NCBI RefSeq assembly: GCF_040581485.1
Contig: NC_090129.1
Span: 6,744,501 to 6,808,500, forward strand
From: Linepithema humile
Lineage: Eukaryota; Arthropoda; Insecta; Hymenoptera; Formicidae
Direction: 5' to 3'
Length of the DNA: 64,000 bases
Below are positions 38,516 through 52,265 of the stretch, piece by piece; position 1 is the first letter of the stretch, and each line of letters starts with the position of its first letter. The position numbers and the translations under genes are program-made. The notes under the pieces were generated by a model. That model worked only from the letters and a program-made list of their open reading frames with translations, searched no databases and had not been told where the DNA came from.

Positions 38516-41500
38516 TCAATATTGAATAATATTATCTACTACTGCAAATCCACAGGCACCTAAGCCCGCAGTCGACATTAAATGGACGAGCTCTCTGGCG
38601 TGAGATGCCGCAACTTCCAGCGGTGGCCGACGGGGTAGATTACTAGACCCTGTTGATCACACGCATAATTAATCATTCAATTAACAACGGCCGAGATTCT
38701 GAGATGTCACGATCGTTTTACCACCGCAGAGCCAAAATTATTCATACCAAGAATAGCAGAGTTCAACCTCGCGCAGACTGTTTCTCTCTGCTGAGGATCG
38801 AGTTGCCAACCGACCGGCGAGTTCCACGGATTGGAATACGCCAATAGACTGAAAGCATCTTGCAGCATCTTCTTATTGCTCTCGTTCTTCCCATACTGCT
38901 GCCTCAGATGTATCGATTGTGAGTACAACTGTCTGCCAAACTCCAGCATCTTCTCAATCGCCTGCTTGTTACCACCGCACAATTGCTTCTTGTTATTTTT
39001 ACTCGTCGTGCTATCAGTAATGTTGCTAGTCTGCTGTTGACTTTGATTGGCACTGTTGTCGATTTCTGCAAACGGCAATGTTCGTTTCAAACATTCTATA
39101 TTTCTTAAACATTATCTAGATCTTAAAATAGTATCTTTAGATGTGTTACGTAAAAGATTATTTACTTTCTATAATTATTCATATCGCAATTCAAAGTTGT
39201 TGCAATACAATCGAGATCTCACCCATATCTACATCTTCTCCGTTTTGACACTTGTAGCCATTTGCGTCCAGATTACCATTCTGATATCCAGTACTGTTCT
39301 TAACACCATTTATGGCATTGACATTGCTCTCTTCCATGTCTACATCATCCTCTATCTGACCGTTAACGAATTGCGGACCACTGGTGCCGTTCATCGTATT
39401 ATTGATGTTCATTTCTTCCACGGTGCCAGTTGCTGATTTCGTGTACGCTTTGGTTGACTGTATGACACTAGTCTGATTAGGATTGCCATTGCTCTGACAC
39501 ACTTCCGAATCACTGCCGTTCACCATCTCCACGAATTGACGACATTTGAGCGCAAACAGCAAATCCGGGTCCTTTTCCAGAAGTCCGGGATATAATCGAC
39601 TAGTCACTTCTATCGCCTCCCCCATCCGACCGGACAGCACCAGCTTTATAATTTCTGTGGAACCACCGTTGTAAGTCAAAGATACAACACAGATTTAGGT
39701 CAGTAAGAATTGCCAGGTTTTTTTTTGCCAAATTTCAAAGTATAAAATTAATATATACGAAGAACGTTAATTATTTGAGTTTAACCATTTTTATTTTTTT
39801 ATTTCTTTTAATTTTCTATATAATCTGAATATTTTCCTTTTTTCTTTGTGTTTCTTCAACCTGCAGAAAGTCGAGAGGTTGCGGTCGAAATGTTCTTTGT
39901 CGTTTGCTTTAAAAAAAACCATACAATTCTAACGTTCTTTTTTTGAGCAATGAAAGGAATGCTTTTTGAAACTTTCAGATTGTTTGCAAAAGTGGCAATC
40001 CACGAACAGGGTCACAGTTGAAGCCACGGGATACTTACTCTGGCGATTTTTTATCGAGTTGTAGTCCTCCTCGAACACTTGACCAGTGCTGCTGGCAAAC
40101 GCCTCGGCGGTGTCCCAGTAACCATGGTGGACGAGATACGTGGACACCATTCTTTGAATTTATAACAGAACTCTGTTACACATATGAGGTAATAAATCTA
40201 CGACGATAATTCTTTTCCGCCCGCTAGTTTTCTCGATTTGTCGCGCAAACGCTTGGGAGAAATTCTCACAAATCAAGGAGAATCATAACGGATAACAGTA
40301 ACAAACGAAGGAAAGAGGAAAAGCGACAAACCACAAGGAAAAGAATACTGGGAGGCAGGAGGGAAACGAAATATTCGCTTTCCAGATGAATACGTACTTG
40401 TGAAGGATTGCCTGCCACTGGCCCTGGCCGTGATCTGGCGTGGGATAGTTTATGATCTGTAATCTTGTTCGTACGCGCAGTTCGTTGATCATGTCCCCAA
40501 TGTCAAAGACAAACGGCAGCTGTCCGAAGTTTGCGTCCACTACCTCGCCCGGAGTCTGCAGACCGACTGTCGGAAAAAGATTTGGCTGCGAAAGCGAATT
40601 TTGAGTTAAATGTCAGTTTATCACATTCGCGTGCGTGAATCGCACGGTCTCCGAATAATATATATATATATATCACAATATCGTAACAAAATAATCTTTA
40701 TATATATTTATGTGTGTGTATGTGTGTATGATCTAACAGTCAAATCATAGATTTATAATCTGTGTTTGAGCTTCTTGAAATCCTAATTGATCAACTCTAT
40801 GAAGAAAATATAGAAAAATAGATAAACATTTGCACCAATCAATGGCTCATTTCCGAGACATACAAATCTCAGTGAGAAATAATAAATAAATTTTCTTCCT
40901 TGCGCACGAAGAAAAATGAAGTGATTTATTATTTATCGTTGAAAATTGTGAAAAAATGTTTATCTCCATCAGGGACATCAGGAAATTTAAGTTTCTAATT
41001 TATCGTCTCTTTCCTTTTTTTTCAGATATTTTTCAGATATTGACGCCCGTTTTGAAATACAACACTATTTTTCCTCCGTTTACATCATTGAGCGAATGAC
41101 TTACGGGGAGGTCAGTAAAAGCGATGCCCAAGTGATGACCATTTTTTGTGTAGAAAGCAGTGTTGTCGACGAGATTTACGCCGCAACCAATCACGTCACC
41201 GGTGGTGAAGGTTGGACCGTAGGGTTGACCAGTACCACTTGAACAGAAACTGTGACCATCGTCACCGTGATAGCCGTATGACTGCTTATCCCAGCCAGGC
41301 AGTCTATTTACGTTGACACCTTGTACCGAGAGGCCGATTCCCATGTAACCGTCACGACCTTTGCTCACAATCTTCACCTCGAAGTAATACAAGCCGCATG
41401 AAGCCGGTATCGAGTGCGTCGCGCGAACGCTGGCAGCGTCTTTGTGTGTTTTGCCGTAACCTGGAGAACGAAGGCATCCCCGACTCACTTTATGGGAATC

Positions 41501-44500
41501 GGTAATGAAATAGAATGTAATAGAATGGCCATAAAGTCCGTGTCGTACAAAAATTTCAGTTTGCAAATGATAAGCGCGTTAAAATCAGAGAAAGAAGCAC
41601 ATTCACGAGTGGGATGTATCTCCGCGGCATTAAGAATCAAGGTCATCGTGTGGCTCGTAGATACAAAGACGAGTTCCAACATATCTCTCCTGCCTACTCC
41701 TTCAGCTGCTCTTCTATTACTGGACTATAGAATAAAATGTGGTTACATAAATGTGTTAGAATGATTTATCAAGCATAGCAGAAAAGATTTATCAAGGATA
41801 GTTATGTATTGAATGGACAATGTTAATTACTCGATTAGTAAACGACTAAAACGAGAGTTTATAAAACTATAACAAAGTATATTTATAAAAGTATAAAAGT
41901 ATATTTAGTACAAAGATAGAATTTATTTCTAGATATTTTAAATAAATCAAAATCACGATACCTGTAACAGAAATTGAAACTTAAATCTCCGATTATCGTA
42001 ACACTTTGATGTTCAAAGTTAAATATTTTAATATCTTGTAAGTAAATGTAATTATTAAATATTTGAATATCTTGTAAATGTTAACTATTCTTTTTTTCTG
42101 CTTCTAGTCTACTCACTGGAGCAAGTTAAGCCAAGTCGGCGGGCAGGTCTCCGTGCGAAGATAGAGATAAGCGAGAACTATGGTCACCTTCGAGATACAC
42201 TATGTGCCTTAGACGCGATGCGAAATATCGATTACGAGTGTTACTGCATGCATTAATATGCGGAAGAGCGCGCGTCTAGAGACGAAGTTGTAACAAGTGA
42301 AATGGACTTGGGCTTTCACGCAATGTAATTTGAAATATGAGCGATGTGCACATTTCGATGTGCAACGCATCGCAGCGCAACGCTCACGCTATGCCGATAA
42401 ACAATGCCCACTTTAGGAAGCGACTTTCGCGTATGCGAATGTGGAAATTCTTAACATAGATCATTGTCGAAGTTACGCAATGAAATATCTCAAGCATGCA
42501 CAAAATATAATATGCTTACAAAATGTATGTTTTTCTCTCAAACGAAATTTCAAGAAATTGCAACTCGGAATCTTCAGTTATCGTGATCTTTTTCGGGATT
42601 AAACGTTTTAATTGTCTCAAGTAACATTTATATGGGAATAAGCTCCATTGTTATAAAAAGTAATGTGTCGTTAAGTTGAACTATATTAATTACAAAAAGG
42701 AGCATGATTCACTAGAGCGGATGTAAGTAGGGCATTGGGTCACCACGCGGCACATCGATGCAATATTACAAGCTTATCCACGATCTGTGATCTATGAGTT
42801 TCTATGTTACGCGCATGTCTCTCGCCCTTACACAACGTAATATGCCGTGGCATCATTTATACACCGCTTTTATTACATCGTAACAAGAATTATATTCATG
42901 TCTGTGTAAACTCCAACAAAATTGCTAGAGCAAAACTGTTATAGCATTTAAATTTAGGAATCAACTATGTTATATCGTAATATTAACATTAATCTGAATC
43001 GCGAATCTTTTTCTCTGAGTAACTAAGTATTATTTATTGCAAAATAATCATTAAATAAAATAGATACTTAAACACGAGATTCTATCTATAAAATAATGTG
43101 AAATATTATATTTAAAATATTTTATTTTTAAAACTAATGTAATAACGTAATGTTTCTTTGCGGAGAAGTCAGAAGCTGTCTTGGAGACACTCCTTATTGA
43201 TGTAAATAAACTAATGAATATACTCGGGTCCGAAGTAATTCGATGGCTGAGTAAGCATTTAAAATAGTTGAGAAAGCAGTTGGTTAATGCACATATTGCA
43301 TTTAATAAATCATCTTACTGAATCAAAATAAGATACAATGTGCTTTTATTCTATTTTTTTTAATTAATTTAATTTTCAATTTACTTTTAAGTTAAGCGAT
43401 AAATTTATGAAAGTAAGTTTTTGTCCTGTCTCTAATTTCCGACTGTACTAAATTCAGAAAGAGAAAACTCGCTTAACTCCTCAATTAACGTTAGTTAATA
43501 TTTATAAGAGTTGGCTTTCTAAATATTTGATTAAAACCGCTAGTTCATCAATTTTTAGCTACTCGCGCAAGCAAACGTTGCGTGAAGGATGTGATGGAAA
43601 CCGAGACATCCGGTCAGCCCGTGTTTACGGCATCTAAGTAGTGCATTATGTAGGTATAAGTGCGAGCAAGATGAGAACAGTTAAGGGCTAACGGTAGATG
43701 CACTATTGCGGGCGGCTACGGCGGCCTTCCGCTTTCTCAGGCACTCCTAGCTTGATCCGACGAAGGCCACGTGCACTCGTTCATCGCGCCGAGCCGCGAT
43801 TCGTAAACAGATGCGCATTCGCAGCCGAGCTTGATTCCTACACCGCAATTCCACGCCGTGTTTACTCGCCGAAATCGTTATCGCGGATGTTTGTGTAAAC
43901 GAGAAATGTTTGGGTCCGACAAATCTTCAAAACTCACAGAAATAATCGTCACGATTCGTCTTTTAATTAGAAACGCATGAGCTGTCGCGGAAGCATCGCG
44001 GCCAAGCGTGGTTGCATTTCATTATAATCGTTGTGCGTAGAATGATTTTAGCAGATATGTAATGATTAGCAGATACATTGCAGAAGTACAATCACATTTC
44101 TCATCTGCGGTCTGTTTAATTAATAATTTGAAGAATTTGCAGAAAGAATTTGAAGAATTTGTTCTTAAAAAAATACCAAGTGCCAATAATTTGTAAATAA
44201 GATTGCAAGAAAGTAACAAATACATATAAATATATTTGAATATGTATATATAAAATAAATTGTACATTTATTGTAAATTTATCAAATATTTATCAAATTT
44301 TATTTTAATAAAATTAAAATAAAATTTAAAAAGTGATCTAAAAACAAAATGTTTATATTGCAGGTTGAAATTGTCAAGATGGTTCGAGACGAATACTACA
44401 ACTTTACAGAATACTAAAGAGACAACGATCGAAGTTAAATTAGAGGATTCGCTGGCGACGGATATTATCGACGCGCAGAATGGCTAACGTCGAGTAATGT

Positions 44501-46442
44501 ACGCGCGTGTATTATGCTTCATCATGTCTGCCACGTATCAAGATAGCATGGTTCACTTTCCATTCATAATAATCGCAATTTCAGCAGTCATCGCGATTAA
44601 TCGCGATTAATCTCCTGCGAATGTTTATTCTGCAATTATGAATAAAGTGCTAATATGCATACTCAAATTATATGTATAAACAACTATTGCAATACTTGTG
44701 TCTTACAATTTTGCTGTGATATCGAAGTTTCTGCAAAAAGAAAAAAATAATAATACATATTGTTTTTGTTCTTTGTAATAGTTACATATATATCTAATGT
44801 CCATATTCCTTTTCACAGATCTCGACGCCAATTTTACATAATAGCGCTCAAGTAATGCGGATATTATAATTTAATCTCTCTAAGAAAACGAGATATTAAA
44901 AATGAAAATTTAGAAAACTCCTAAATGGAAGAAAGTAATTGCTAATATTATTTTGCTCGTGCAATAATCAGCAAACAGACGATAATTTTCGATAATTTTT
45001 GTTTGTTTTATTTTGTTTTTTCTGTCAACAACTTTTATGTATTGTCAGATTGAAAAACCGTAAACATAATATTTGTCGCAGAGCGCATCATGTTCGTCGA
45101 GCGTGAACTCGGCTAAAGCCAATGTATAACGCAAATTTACGCTTTAAATGCATGTCATTTTTCTCATGCGTATGTGCACCCAAAGAAACTGATAAATGCG
45201 TCGCGAGCCCAGTCGTTACTGTCGTCGTGTACGTTATTGCTGCTTACGACACGCGAAAGCTCTACGATACAGCCTGCACTGAACAAGCACAAGAGACGCA
45301 AAGAGAAAAAAAAAAAGATTCATCTCTTTCTGGCAAGGCTGACTCCCGATATAACGAAACATACTTTGTTGCATCAAGTTTCAACGACGATGAAGCAAAA
45401 CGCATCGTCTTGTAGCGGTAATTTGAGAAATAAAAATTAATTCAAGCGAAAAATGTTTTTTATTTATCTGTAAATTCTGTTAGTGTGATTTTATCTTTCA
45501 TTCACGACACATTAATTATTTTTCTCGAATTTCTCGTAAAAAAAATGTATTGCAAATCCATTAAACGATCCCTGGAACTTGACGCAATGAAAGTGGGGCA
45601 TCCTATATATCGGCGGGTTAGCGAGAAATTTGATAAGACGGGGGTTTGATAACGATTCGACTGAACGTCGGGCTCAGGACGCGAGGTCGGGCTCACGTAT
45701 CGGATTCACACGACGCAGCTGTCATTGACATTGTGCGTGCCCGTGTGCGCATTCCGTCTCCCTTTCTCTCTTTATACCTATATCTCCGTCTCGTTCTATC
45801 TTTCTCCTACTATTTTTTTCCTGCCAGACGCGCCAGCGGAGATCGACGAGCGCGTCTCGAGGAGGTCGCGGGGCTCTGCGTGAATCGAATTCGAGGAACG
45901 GACGCGGCTCTGTCCCAACAAAGTCAGCCCGCGTCGCGTCGAGGACGAGAGACGCGTAAAAGGCCCGACCGCGGGGACTGGCTGACTGATCAGCTGATTC
46001 CTTTGTTTAGGTCGCTGACACACGCGAAGAGAGCCCTGCCATTTTCAATCGATACCCGTCCCTGCCCCGGGAGCAGCCCGATCGCGGCGCGGATTCAGGC
46101 ACGAAGCGATCACGGAGCCCGGGACCCATGACAGGTCGTCACGAACGCGTAAAATCGCGCGGAACGCACGCACGCAACCGCGAGCGCATCGCACCTCTCG
46201 CACGGAGGTCGCGCGCGATGGACTACCCACGTACCTTTGTAGTGAACGCGAAGATTGTTTTGCGACAGGCCTATGTAGGTGTACTTGTCTTTGGCGCTCC
46301 AGGCACGCGGCAGCGGTGTCTCTTCCTCGTTCACCATCGGATAGAGCAGCTTCAGCCGGTCCATAGGCTGACTCTGCCCCGAATTCGTTCTCTCAGGCTC
46401 CATAACACACCGTTCATCGCTGGTGGCGGCCATCATTGTCAT
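38516..46442 (-). CDS. RanBPM: Ran-binding protein M (RanBP9/10 family), complete, 7 exons, 582 aa
   Basis: Scaffold protein of the CTLH/GID-type E3 ligase and adaptor for many receptors. Exons: 46442-46235, 41460-41105, 40585-40398, 40151-40039, 39654-39223, 39065-38748 and 38649-38516; phases match throughout and all boundaries are GT-AG. Domains in order: a short N-terminus; a SPRY/B30.2 domain (about residues 45-230, with GYMGIGLSVQGVNVNRLPGW and DGHSFCSSGTGQPYGP); a LisH motif (about 251-283, MVSTYLVHHGYWDTAEAF); CTLH (about 289-345, KLVLSGRMGEAIEVTSRLYP); an Asn/Asp-rich linker; and a C-terminal CRA domain (about 445-575, ending CGFAVVDNIIQY). The last exon was found by matching the NLP-RRPPLE segment of the family. 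The start is the first ATG of a cluster of three (46442, 46436, 46433); the last gives a protein starting MAATSDER. The N-terminus lacks the long proline/glutamine extension of vertebrate RanBP9. The first intron is 4.8 kb. Confidence 0.95.
41461..46234 (-). other. First intron of RanBPM
   Basis: 4.8 kb. AT-rich except for a CpG-rich patch at about 45.65-46.2 kb close to the first exon, with long but mutually overlapping frames on both strands that I attribute to composition. No nested gene, RNA gene or repeat of note was recognised. Confidence 0.6.
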
Positions 46443-47247
46443 CCGCTGCCCCACTCACTCTCTCTCACTCTCTTTCTCACCTCTCGCCTCTCTGCGCGAT
46501 CCTGGATACGAATGCCGTTTGCGCACGTTGCACGCGCAACTCACCTCGCGAAATGATACGCAGAGATTGCACGAAAGATAGATGAGCGTGTTCCGATCGC
46601 GTGGCACTCTCTTCGTTAATCATTAAACATCGTTCGACATCGTTAAAACTTACAGAATAGACCGCCTAAATTGTATATATTTTTTCTAAATAAGAATATT
46701 ATAATTGTTATGCGTTTTTCTCTGTAATTGTCTCTGTAATTGACCGAATTGTGAAAACAACGATTCCGTGTTTTACTTCTATTCCGATAGAGGCGTTTCA
46801 CTTTTGTGATCCTCAAATCGGTTCGTAAAAGCAATCTTTTGCTTATAGTCATATGAATAAAGTTTAAGTCGATCCGGTGCCATCAAATAGTGAATCAGTA
46901 AAATTTTAGCAGCCAATCAGCGTATCTCAGACGTCTTACAATTCTTTGTTATTTCTTATATTCACATAGCGTCAAATGCATAAGAAAATCGATTAGTTAT
47001 AATTTAGACATACAGTAAAAATTTAGACGTGTAATTAATCGATTTTCTTATCAGTAAGCATTCTGCCTTTATGCCAATTCGCCTGGATATAACATAATGA
47101 ATAAATGACACAGTAACGTCTTCTTGCTTTCTCTCTTGCTCTCCTCTTTCTCTTTTTTATACGGCTTTCGTGACGTTCTGCATATTACGTTAAAAATTGT
47201 TGTTATTGAGGGTAGTGCGTTTATTGATCTCTACGTAAACAATTAAT
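46443..47247. promoter_or_regulatory. Divergent promoter region between RanBPM and RTRAF
   Basis: 805 bp separate the two head-to-head start codons. The RanBPM side is CpG- and CT-rich; the RTRAF side is AT-rich. A 16-bp perfect inverted repeat lies at 46980-46995 and 47036-47051, with an ATCGAT core in each arm. The region must hold the regulatory start of both genes, unless a further upstream exon exists for either. Confidence 0.6.
46980..47051. repeat. Perfect inverted repeat, 16-bp arms, in the divergent promoter
   Basis: Arms ATAAGAAAATCGATTA and TAATCGATTTTCTTAT are exact reverse complements, separated by 40 bp. The spacer itself holds two copies of AATTTAGAC. Each arm carries ATCGAT, a core shared with DREF/BEAF-type boundary and housekeeping promoter sites in flies; that link is inference. 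Confidence 0.75.
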
Positions 47248-48586
47248 ATGTTTGAAAGAAAGCTGAAGGCGCTTGGTTACGTGGAATGGAATAAAGTCAA
47301 CGGAAGTAGTAAGTAATGTCTAACACATGTCGTAACCTCTATGCGACATGTCGCAACTATACTTCGATCCTTGCATATATTATTTTATTAATATCTATAT
47401 ATACAAAACTCTCTCAACTGTATTACTTTACAAATGACATTTACTTCAATATTTTGCTTTCACTTTTAATATTTTATTTTTTCATTTTTTCATAACCAGT
47501 GACATGGTTAAACATTAAATTAATACTTCGATTGTTATAATTATAATTACTGCAGACATGTGTTTCTGGAATTTATGGAATTGACAACAGGTTTCTTGAG
47601 AAATATTACAGTAATAAGAATGCAATTCAATATTTCAGATACTCAACATTTTAGGAAAGTGATTGTATGGTTAGAAGATCAGAAGATACGTTATTACAAA
47701 ATAGAAGACCGCAAGCAATTAAGGGATATCAATTCCCCAGAATGGCTAGAAGCTTTCGAGAAATATTGCAATGATCTCAATTGCCCAATAACCAGTAAGA
47801 ATGAGGCTGATCTATTAGAATGGTTCATAGGCTACACTATTTGGCTAGAGTTTGAAGATGATCGTAAGTAAAATATATTTTGAATAATATGAATTTATAA
47901 CTCTTTTCTTACTGTAATACTTACACTATAATTACAATAAAATTTGTTAATATAAATTCGACAAGTATTTAACTAATCAATATGCATTGATATATTATAA
48001 AAATATATTAATAAAATACACATAATTTATTTTATTAGGTCAAAAATATCAGCAAGTCGTAGGGAGCAAAGCAAAGGCTAAGAAAGAAATAAACATACCT
48101 AGTGTCAAATCTACAAATCCTTTAGATAATTTAGATTGTAAGTATATTGCAATTTACAATATTTTGTATAAGAATGTGTAGAAAAATAACTTAAATCTTA
48201 CATTTATGTTATTTTCAGTTGATAGTGACAGTTTTAAGGCTGGTGTTAGCTCATTAGCAAAATTATTAAAAATTCCACAACATCCTGACCATCTTGTGAC
48301 ATTACAAGCATGCAGCAAACTGGTGTGTAACAAGTTGAATCCAGATGCGATCAAACAGTCCAATAATACTGTAATCACCAAGGGTAAACCTTTGACGGCG
48401 ATGACTGTAGAATCTAGTTTTAATATGGGTGATGCAATGCTGGACAATGCCGTCAAAGGACTTTCTTTGTTGTACATTCAGGATCTCAGGAATCTCCAGA
48501 CAAAGATTAACGAAACAATAGTCGCTGTGCAGAATATAACAGCTAATCCGAAAACGGATACTAAATTAGGAAAAGTTGGTAAATAA
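47248..48586 (+). CDS. RTRAF: RNA transcription, translation and transport factor (RTRAF/CLE/C14orf166), 4 exons, 250 aa
   Basis: Homologue of human RTRAF (hCLE), a component of the tRNA ligase complex and of cytoplasmic RNA granules that also interacts with RNA polymerase II. Exons: 47248-47308, 47639-47863, 48039-48137 and 48219-48586, in matching phases with consensus splice sites. The N-terminus MFERKLKALGY, the block VIVWLEDQKIRYYKIEDRKQ (exon 2), the segment FKAGVSSLAKLL and the C-terminal IQDLRNLQTKINETIVAVQ and DTKLGKVGK match the family in order. Length is close to the human 244 aa. The middle (exon 3) is a variable Lys-rich linker. The start ATG opens exon 1, in agreement with the family N-terminus. 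Confidence 0.95.
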
Positions 48587-51500
48587 ACTGTTCTTGCATG
48601 TTATATATTACAGAGACACGTATGTCTGAAACAAGCGTAGATTGTATGAAATTAGGAAAATACTTATCACATATTCGAAGCAACATCTAAGATGAAATCA
48701 TGAAACTCGTTTATGTAAACGAGATTTCATCATTGTATAATGAGTGTTAATTTATTTCTACTTTGTTAGCTTGTGCCAAGTCTGCGAATATATCGATTTT
48801 GCAAAGGAATAGTGTAACATTTTTTCTCACTACACAGAATCGATATTTTATATAAGTTACGTAACAAATAATACTCAATTTGTGCAAACAAAAATTCTCT
48901 TAGTAACTTGTATAAGCACAAATAGACTAAAAACATTAGAATAATAAGTTATTATATCACATCAAAATACACACGTACAATACAAAGTAGCAAAAGCAAT
49001 AAATATTCATAGATATAATCTCATTAATTTTATTTAAAAATCGGTGATGTTAAATTTTTATATAAAATTTTTTTCATGTTTCGAGTTGCTTTTTATATTA
49101 ATATTTAAATAATCCACATACTGATTATATACTAAAAAATACGCTTTTTCAAAAAAATAAAATATAAGCGAAGTTCATATTGCTAAAAAACTAATTTAAT
49201 TCTTTATCATTTTTTTGGCTATTTCAAATTAATTTATATTGAAAAATGCATATGCATATGTAATTTTAATATTTCTAAATAGTAACCGAAACCCTGACAG
49301 TACGTCAAAACAAAAGAAAAAAAAAGAAAAAAAAATACTGCCTCCAATCACTAAACACTTCATGAAGAGAGTTATTGTATATACAATTATTTATAAATAC
49401 AATGCATATCTCGTATTATTTAAAAAAAGTTGGAAATGTTATATACACTATTATAATGTAATTGTTAAGACAAAATTTTATATGAGACACCAGAATAAAA
49501 AAAAATTCCCAAATTGTATATAATTGTATATAATTTCAATAAATGAGCTTTTGTAAAAATCTGTGTAAATGAACTTATTCATATCTGAAGTTCTTTTTAT
49601 CTGCTTGTTATTTTTTATTATATATTTCACTTATATGTTTGATTTGAATACATTGCATTTAGGGATATATATACAATAAAGTTAACCGTTTTATTAAATA
49701 ATTATATAATTTTATATCAATGGAATAGTTGTATATTTTTTATTTATATTATAATATCAGAATTCATTAAATATATATAAATTACTGCAATATGTATAAG
49801 ATACATGAACATGGGAATGTAATAAACTACCTTTTCTTACATATTTTGAATTTTTGAGATTTATCAGAAATACTGGAAGGCAATGTGTTCGTGAATTAAA
49901 GTGTTTTTTACAAGAATGAAAATATCACAATATCGTTTATGTTCTGAAAGGAAGTATCTGAAACATAAATTATGGCTGTGTAGGAAAAAATAATGAGGTA
50001 ATCAATATTTCTTGCTTTCCAGTAATTTTGATATGATACAATATAACAATATTAACAAATCTTAGAGTGATAAAAAAGCGTATTTCTATTTACATTGTAT
50101 ATTATTTTAGAGTCCTTTTAATATTAAAAGCATATTCGTTGATAAGTATAAATGTGTAATGGCAAGCACACGTATCGGCTGTATTTTTTAATTGTTAATG
50201 TATTCATACATATTATAAGATATTTATCGATATTTATCTATTTTTAACTTTATTTAAAAAATCTGTATTTTATATTATCCATTTCTCTAAAAGGAAAGTG
50301 ATTGTACACTTTTCGAGGAATCAAATAAGCTAAAGGGAACTGACAATGAGAGTGTACATTGTAAAATTATGTATATTTATAAAAATACGACAGTTGTGTG
50401 TAAGTTATCACAGAATTTACGAATATCAGTTTTGTTATCATATTAATGCAATATCTTGGGTGTAAAGCTTATTTAAGTAAAGTAAATTCATGTTTATCCC
50501 TTAGTTTTGATGACATTGTGAAAACTTTTTATAAGTCTGTGATGTGACTGTGATATGTTCAAATATGATTTCTATTTTACTTAAGATATTTAATATGAAT
50601 CATCTAAATATCGTACAATGATTCCTAAATATTGTACGATGAGGAATACATGATTCTTTTCTTGCCATCACAGATTTTGATATTGCATTAAAAATTTAAT
50701 AACGCATATTTTATATTATTTGGAAAAAATCGATTGACGAGAAACACATATAAAATGATAATCTTATTATAATAATTACAATAATCGTACAACAAAACAT
50801 TTTCTTGCGTTTACATTTATCATAATAAAATTCGTATTTAATAATTTAATTGTGTTGAAAATACCAAGTTTTAAGTTCGAATTTTTAAATCGGAGAATAT
50901 ATTTTTATATTATGTAAAAATCTATAGAAAGAGCTGTTGTGTTCAAAAGGCGTGAATTTAAATAATTTCGATATTTTTGTGTATTTTTATCATAAAAGTG
51001 AAGAGATTTCTTTCGAGCGCATTATTCTAATGTAGATTATATTTCCTCTACTAAGCACTAATAAGGCACTCTATGCTGAAGCTTTATCTTATAATACGTT
51101 ATCAAAATTGTTACGATAGCTCAGCAGAGTATAATTTTCTGGCTGTAAAAGCCAAGTTTTATATTAAATACAATAATCTCTATTTATAATATAAAAAAAA
51201 TATTAAATTATGAAAGATTTGTACTTGCAACTTAATATAAAATTTAATATAATAGACAAATGTTCTTTAAATGGTATAATAAAATGAGTACAGTTTAAAT
51301 ATTTTAAAATATAATATATTGGATGTTACGTGAAGTGATCTTATCATTGAAATTTCTTACGATATTATGTGCATAAGTGAGCAATTTTATAAATATGTTG
51401 CAATTTATGTACATATTATATAACAGCATTTTTATAACTATAATAGCAATATAATAACACAAAGAAAAATATAACAAAAATATAATTGTGTAAGTTTAAA

Positions 51501-51632
51501 ACTTTTGCTGCATATGTTTTCAAGTCTGTGTGCATTCTTTAAAAATGAATTCTAATATATTTTTACGTTGATAGATTTTCAGGAAATGAGGAAGATTTTT
51601 ATCTATAATAGTATAAAATAATGTTTAGATAG
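48587..51632. other. Very AT-rich intergenic stretch
   Basis: Three kilobases of A/T-rich DNA between the RTRAF and ZFAND2 stop codons, which converge. It should contain both 3' UTRs; AATAAA-type signals are too common here to choose one. No coding, RNA-gene or clear repeat structure was recognised. Confidence 0.6.
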
Positions 51633-52265
51633 TTATGACAGTCTACACCTGTCTCGATTTCCAGAAGGCACTGGTTGTAATACCCGTCTACTTCTCTCTT
51701 CATCCTCTAAAGAAGCTTGGAGAGCTCTGGCTAATGCTTCATCTTCACTCATTGTTCCTTGAAGGCTTCGGAACGAATGTGAATTACTGTTACTGTTATT
51801 CTGCGATATTGTCGTCTGGGCTTTTTTGTTAAGTGCTTCCAGTCTACGTAATCTCAATGCTTCTTCTGCTCCGATGCAAGCATGATCAGTGGGATGCCTG
51901 TGCTTTAAGCAGAAATTAGCACTGCATTCACTGCACTTCACTGGTACCATTTCCTTGACCTTGCATCCCTTGGAGGAACACTTGTTGGAGAAAATTTTCC
52001 TACGATTTTCTCTACAATCGTTATCTATGTGCAATCCCACGGTCAGATCAGGTGGATCGCCACGTTTTACTGGTATAGGAACATTGCATAATGGACACAC
52101 TGGCACCTGTACATCCTTTTTATGTGCACTAGGACAGTTGTGACTTATATATGTTATATGATCCGTGCAAAAAATTCCTTCACAAGCATCGCATTTTAAA
52201 GGTAAGAAATCCAAGCGATTACAAGTGTTCTCAGAGCAATGCTCTCCCAAATTTGGAAACTCCAT
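51633..52265 (-). CDS. ZFAND2: AN1-type zinc finger protein 2 (ZFAND2/AIRAP-like), 210 aa
   Basis: Proteasome- and p97-associated stress protein of the arsenite-inducible AIRAP family. The coding sequence is a single exon. The start at 52265 gives MEFPNLGEHCSENTC, the family N-terminus; the frame opens 15 codons further upstream, but that is 5' UTR behind an acceptor (TTTTGCAG, with the exon starting at 52298). The two AN1 fingers have all ligands: C10, C15, C25, C28, C33, H36, H42, C44 and C96, C101, C111, C114, C119, H122, H128, C130. A ubiquitin-interacting motif follows (about 174-190, with A181 and S185), and the protein ends CRLS, a CaaX-type prenylation signal. The UIM and CaaX make it closer to vertebrate ZFAND2B (AIRAPL) than ZFAND2A. 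Intron 1 runs about 52299-52759. Confidence 0.93.
   Translation of the reverse strand: MEFPNLGEHCSENTCNRLDFLPLKCDACEGIFCTDHITYISHNCPSAHKKDVQVPVCPLCNVPIPVKRGDPPDLTVGLHIDNDCRENRRKIFSNKCSSKGCKVKEMVPVKCSECSANFCLKHRHPTDHACIGAEEALRLRRLEALNKKAQTTISQNNSNSNSHSFRSLQGTMSEDEALARALQASLEDEERSRRVLQPVPSGNRDRCRLS

Noticed and set aside
38707..38747. Read-through end of RanBPM exon 6
   Set aside because: The frame continues 14 codons past a GTATGA donor, but the downstream exon 38649-38516 restores the conserved CRA C-terminus in phase, so the spliced form is preferred.
45646..46131. Plus-strand frame of 161 codons near the RanBPM first exon
   Set aside because: It is antisense to the RanBPM intron in CpG-rich sequence; Arg-rich composition and frames on both strands point to base composition.
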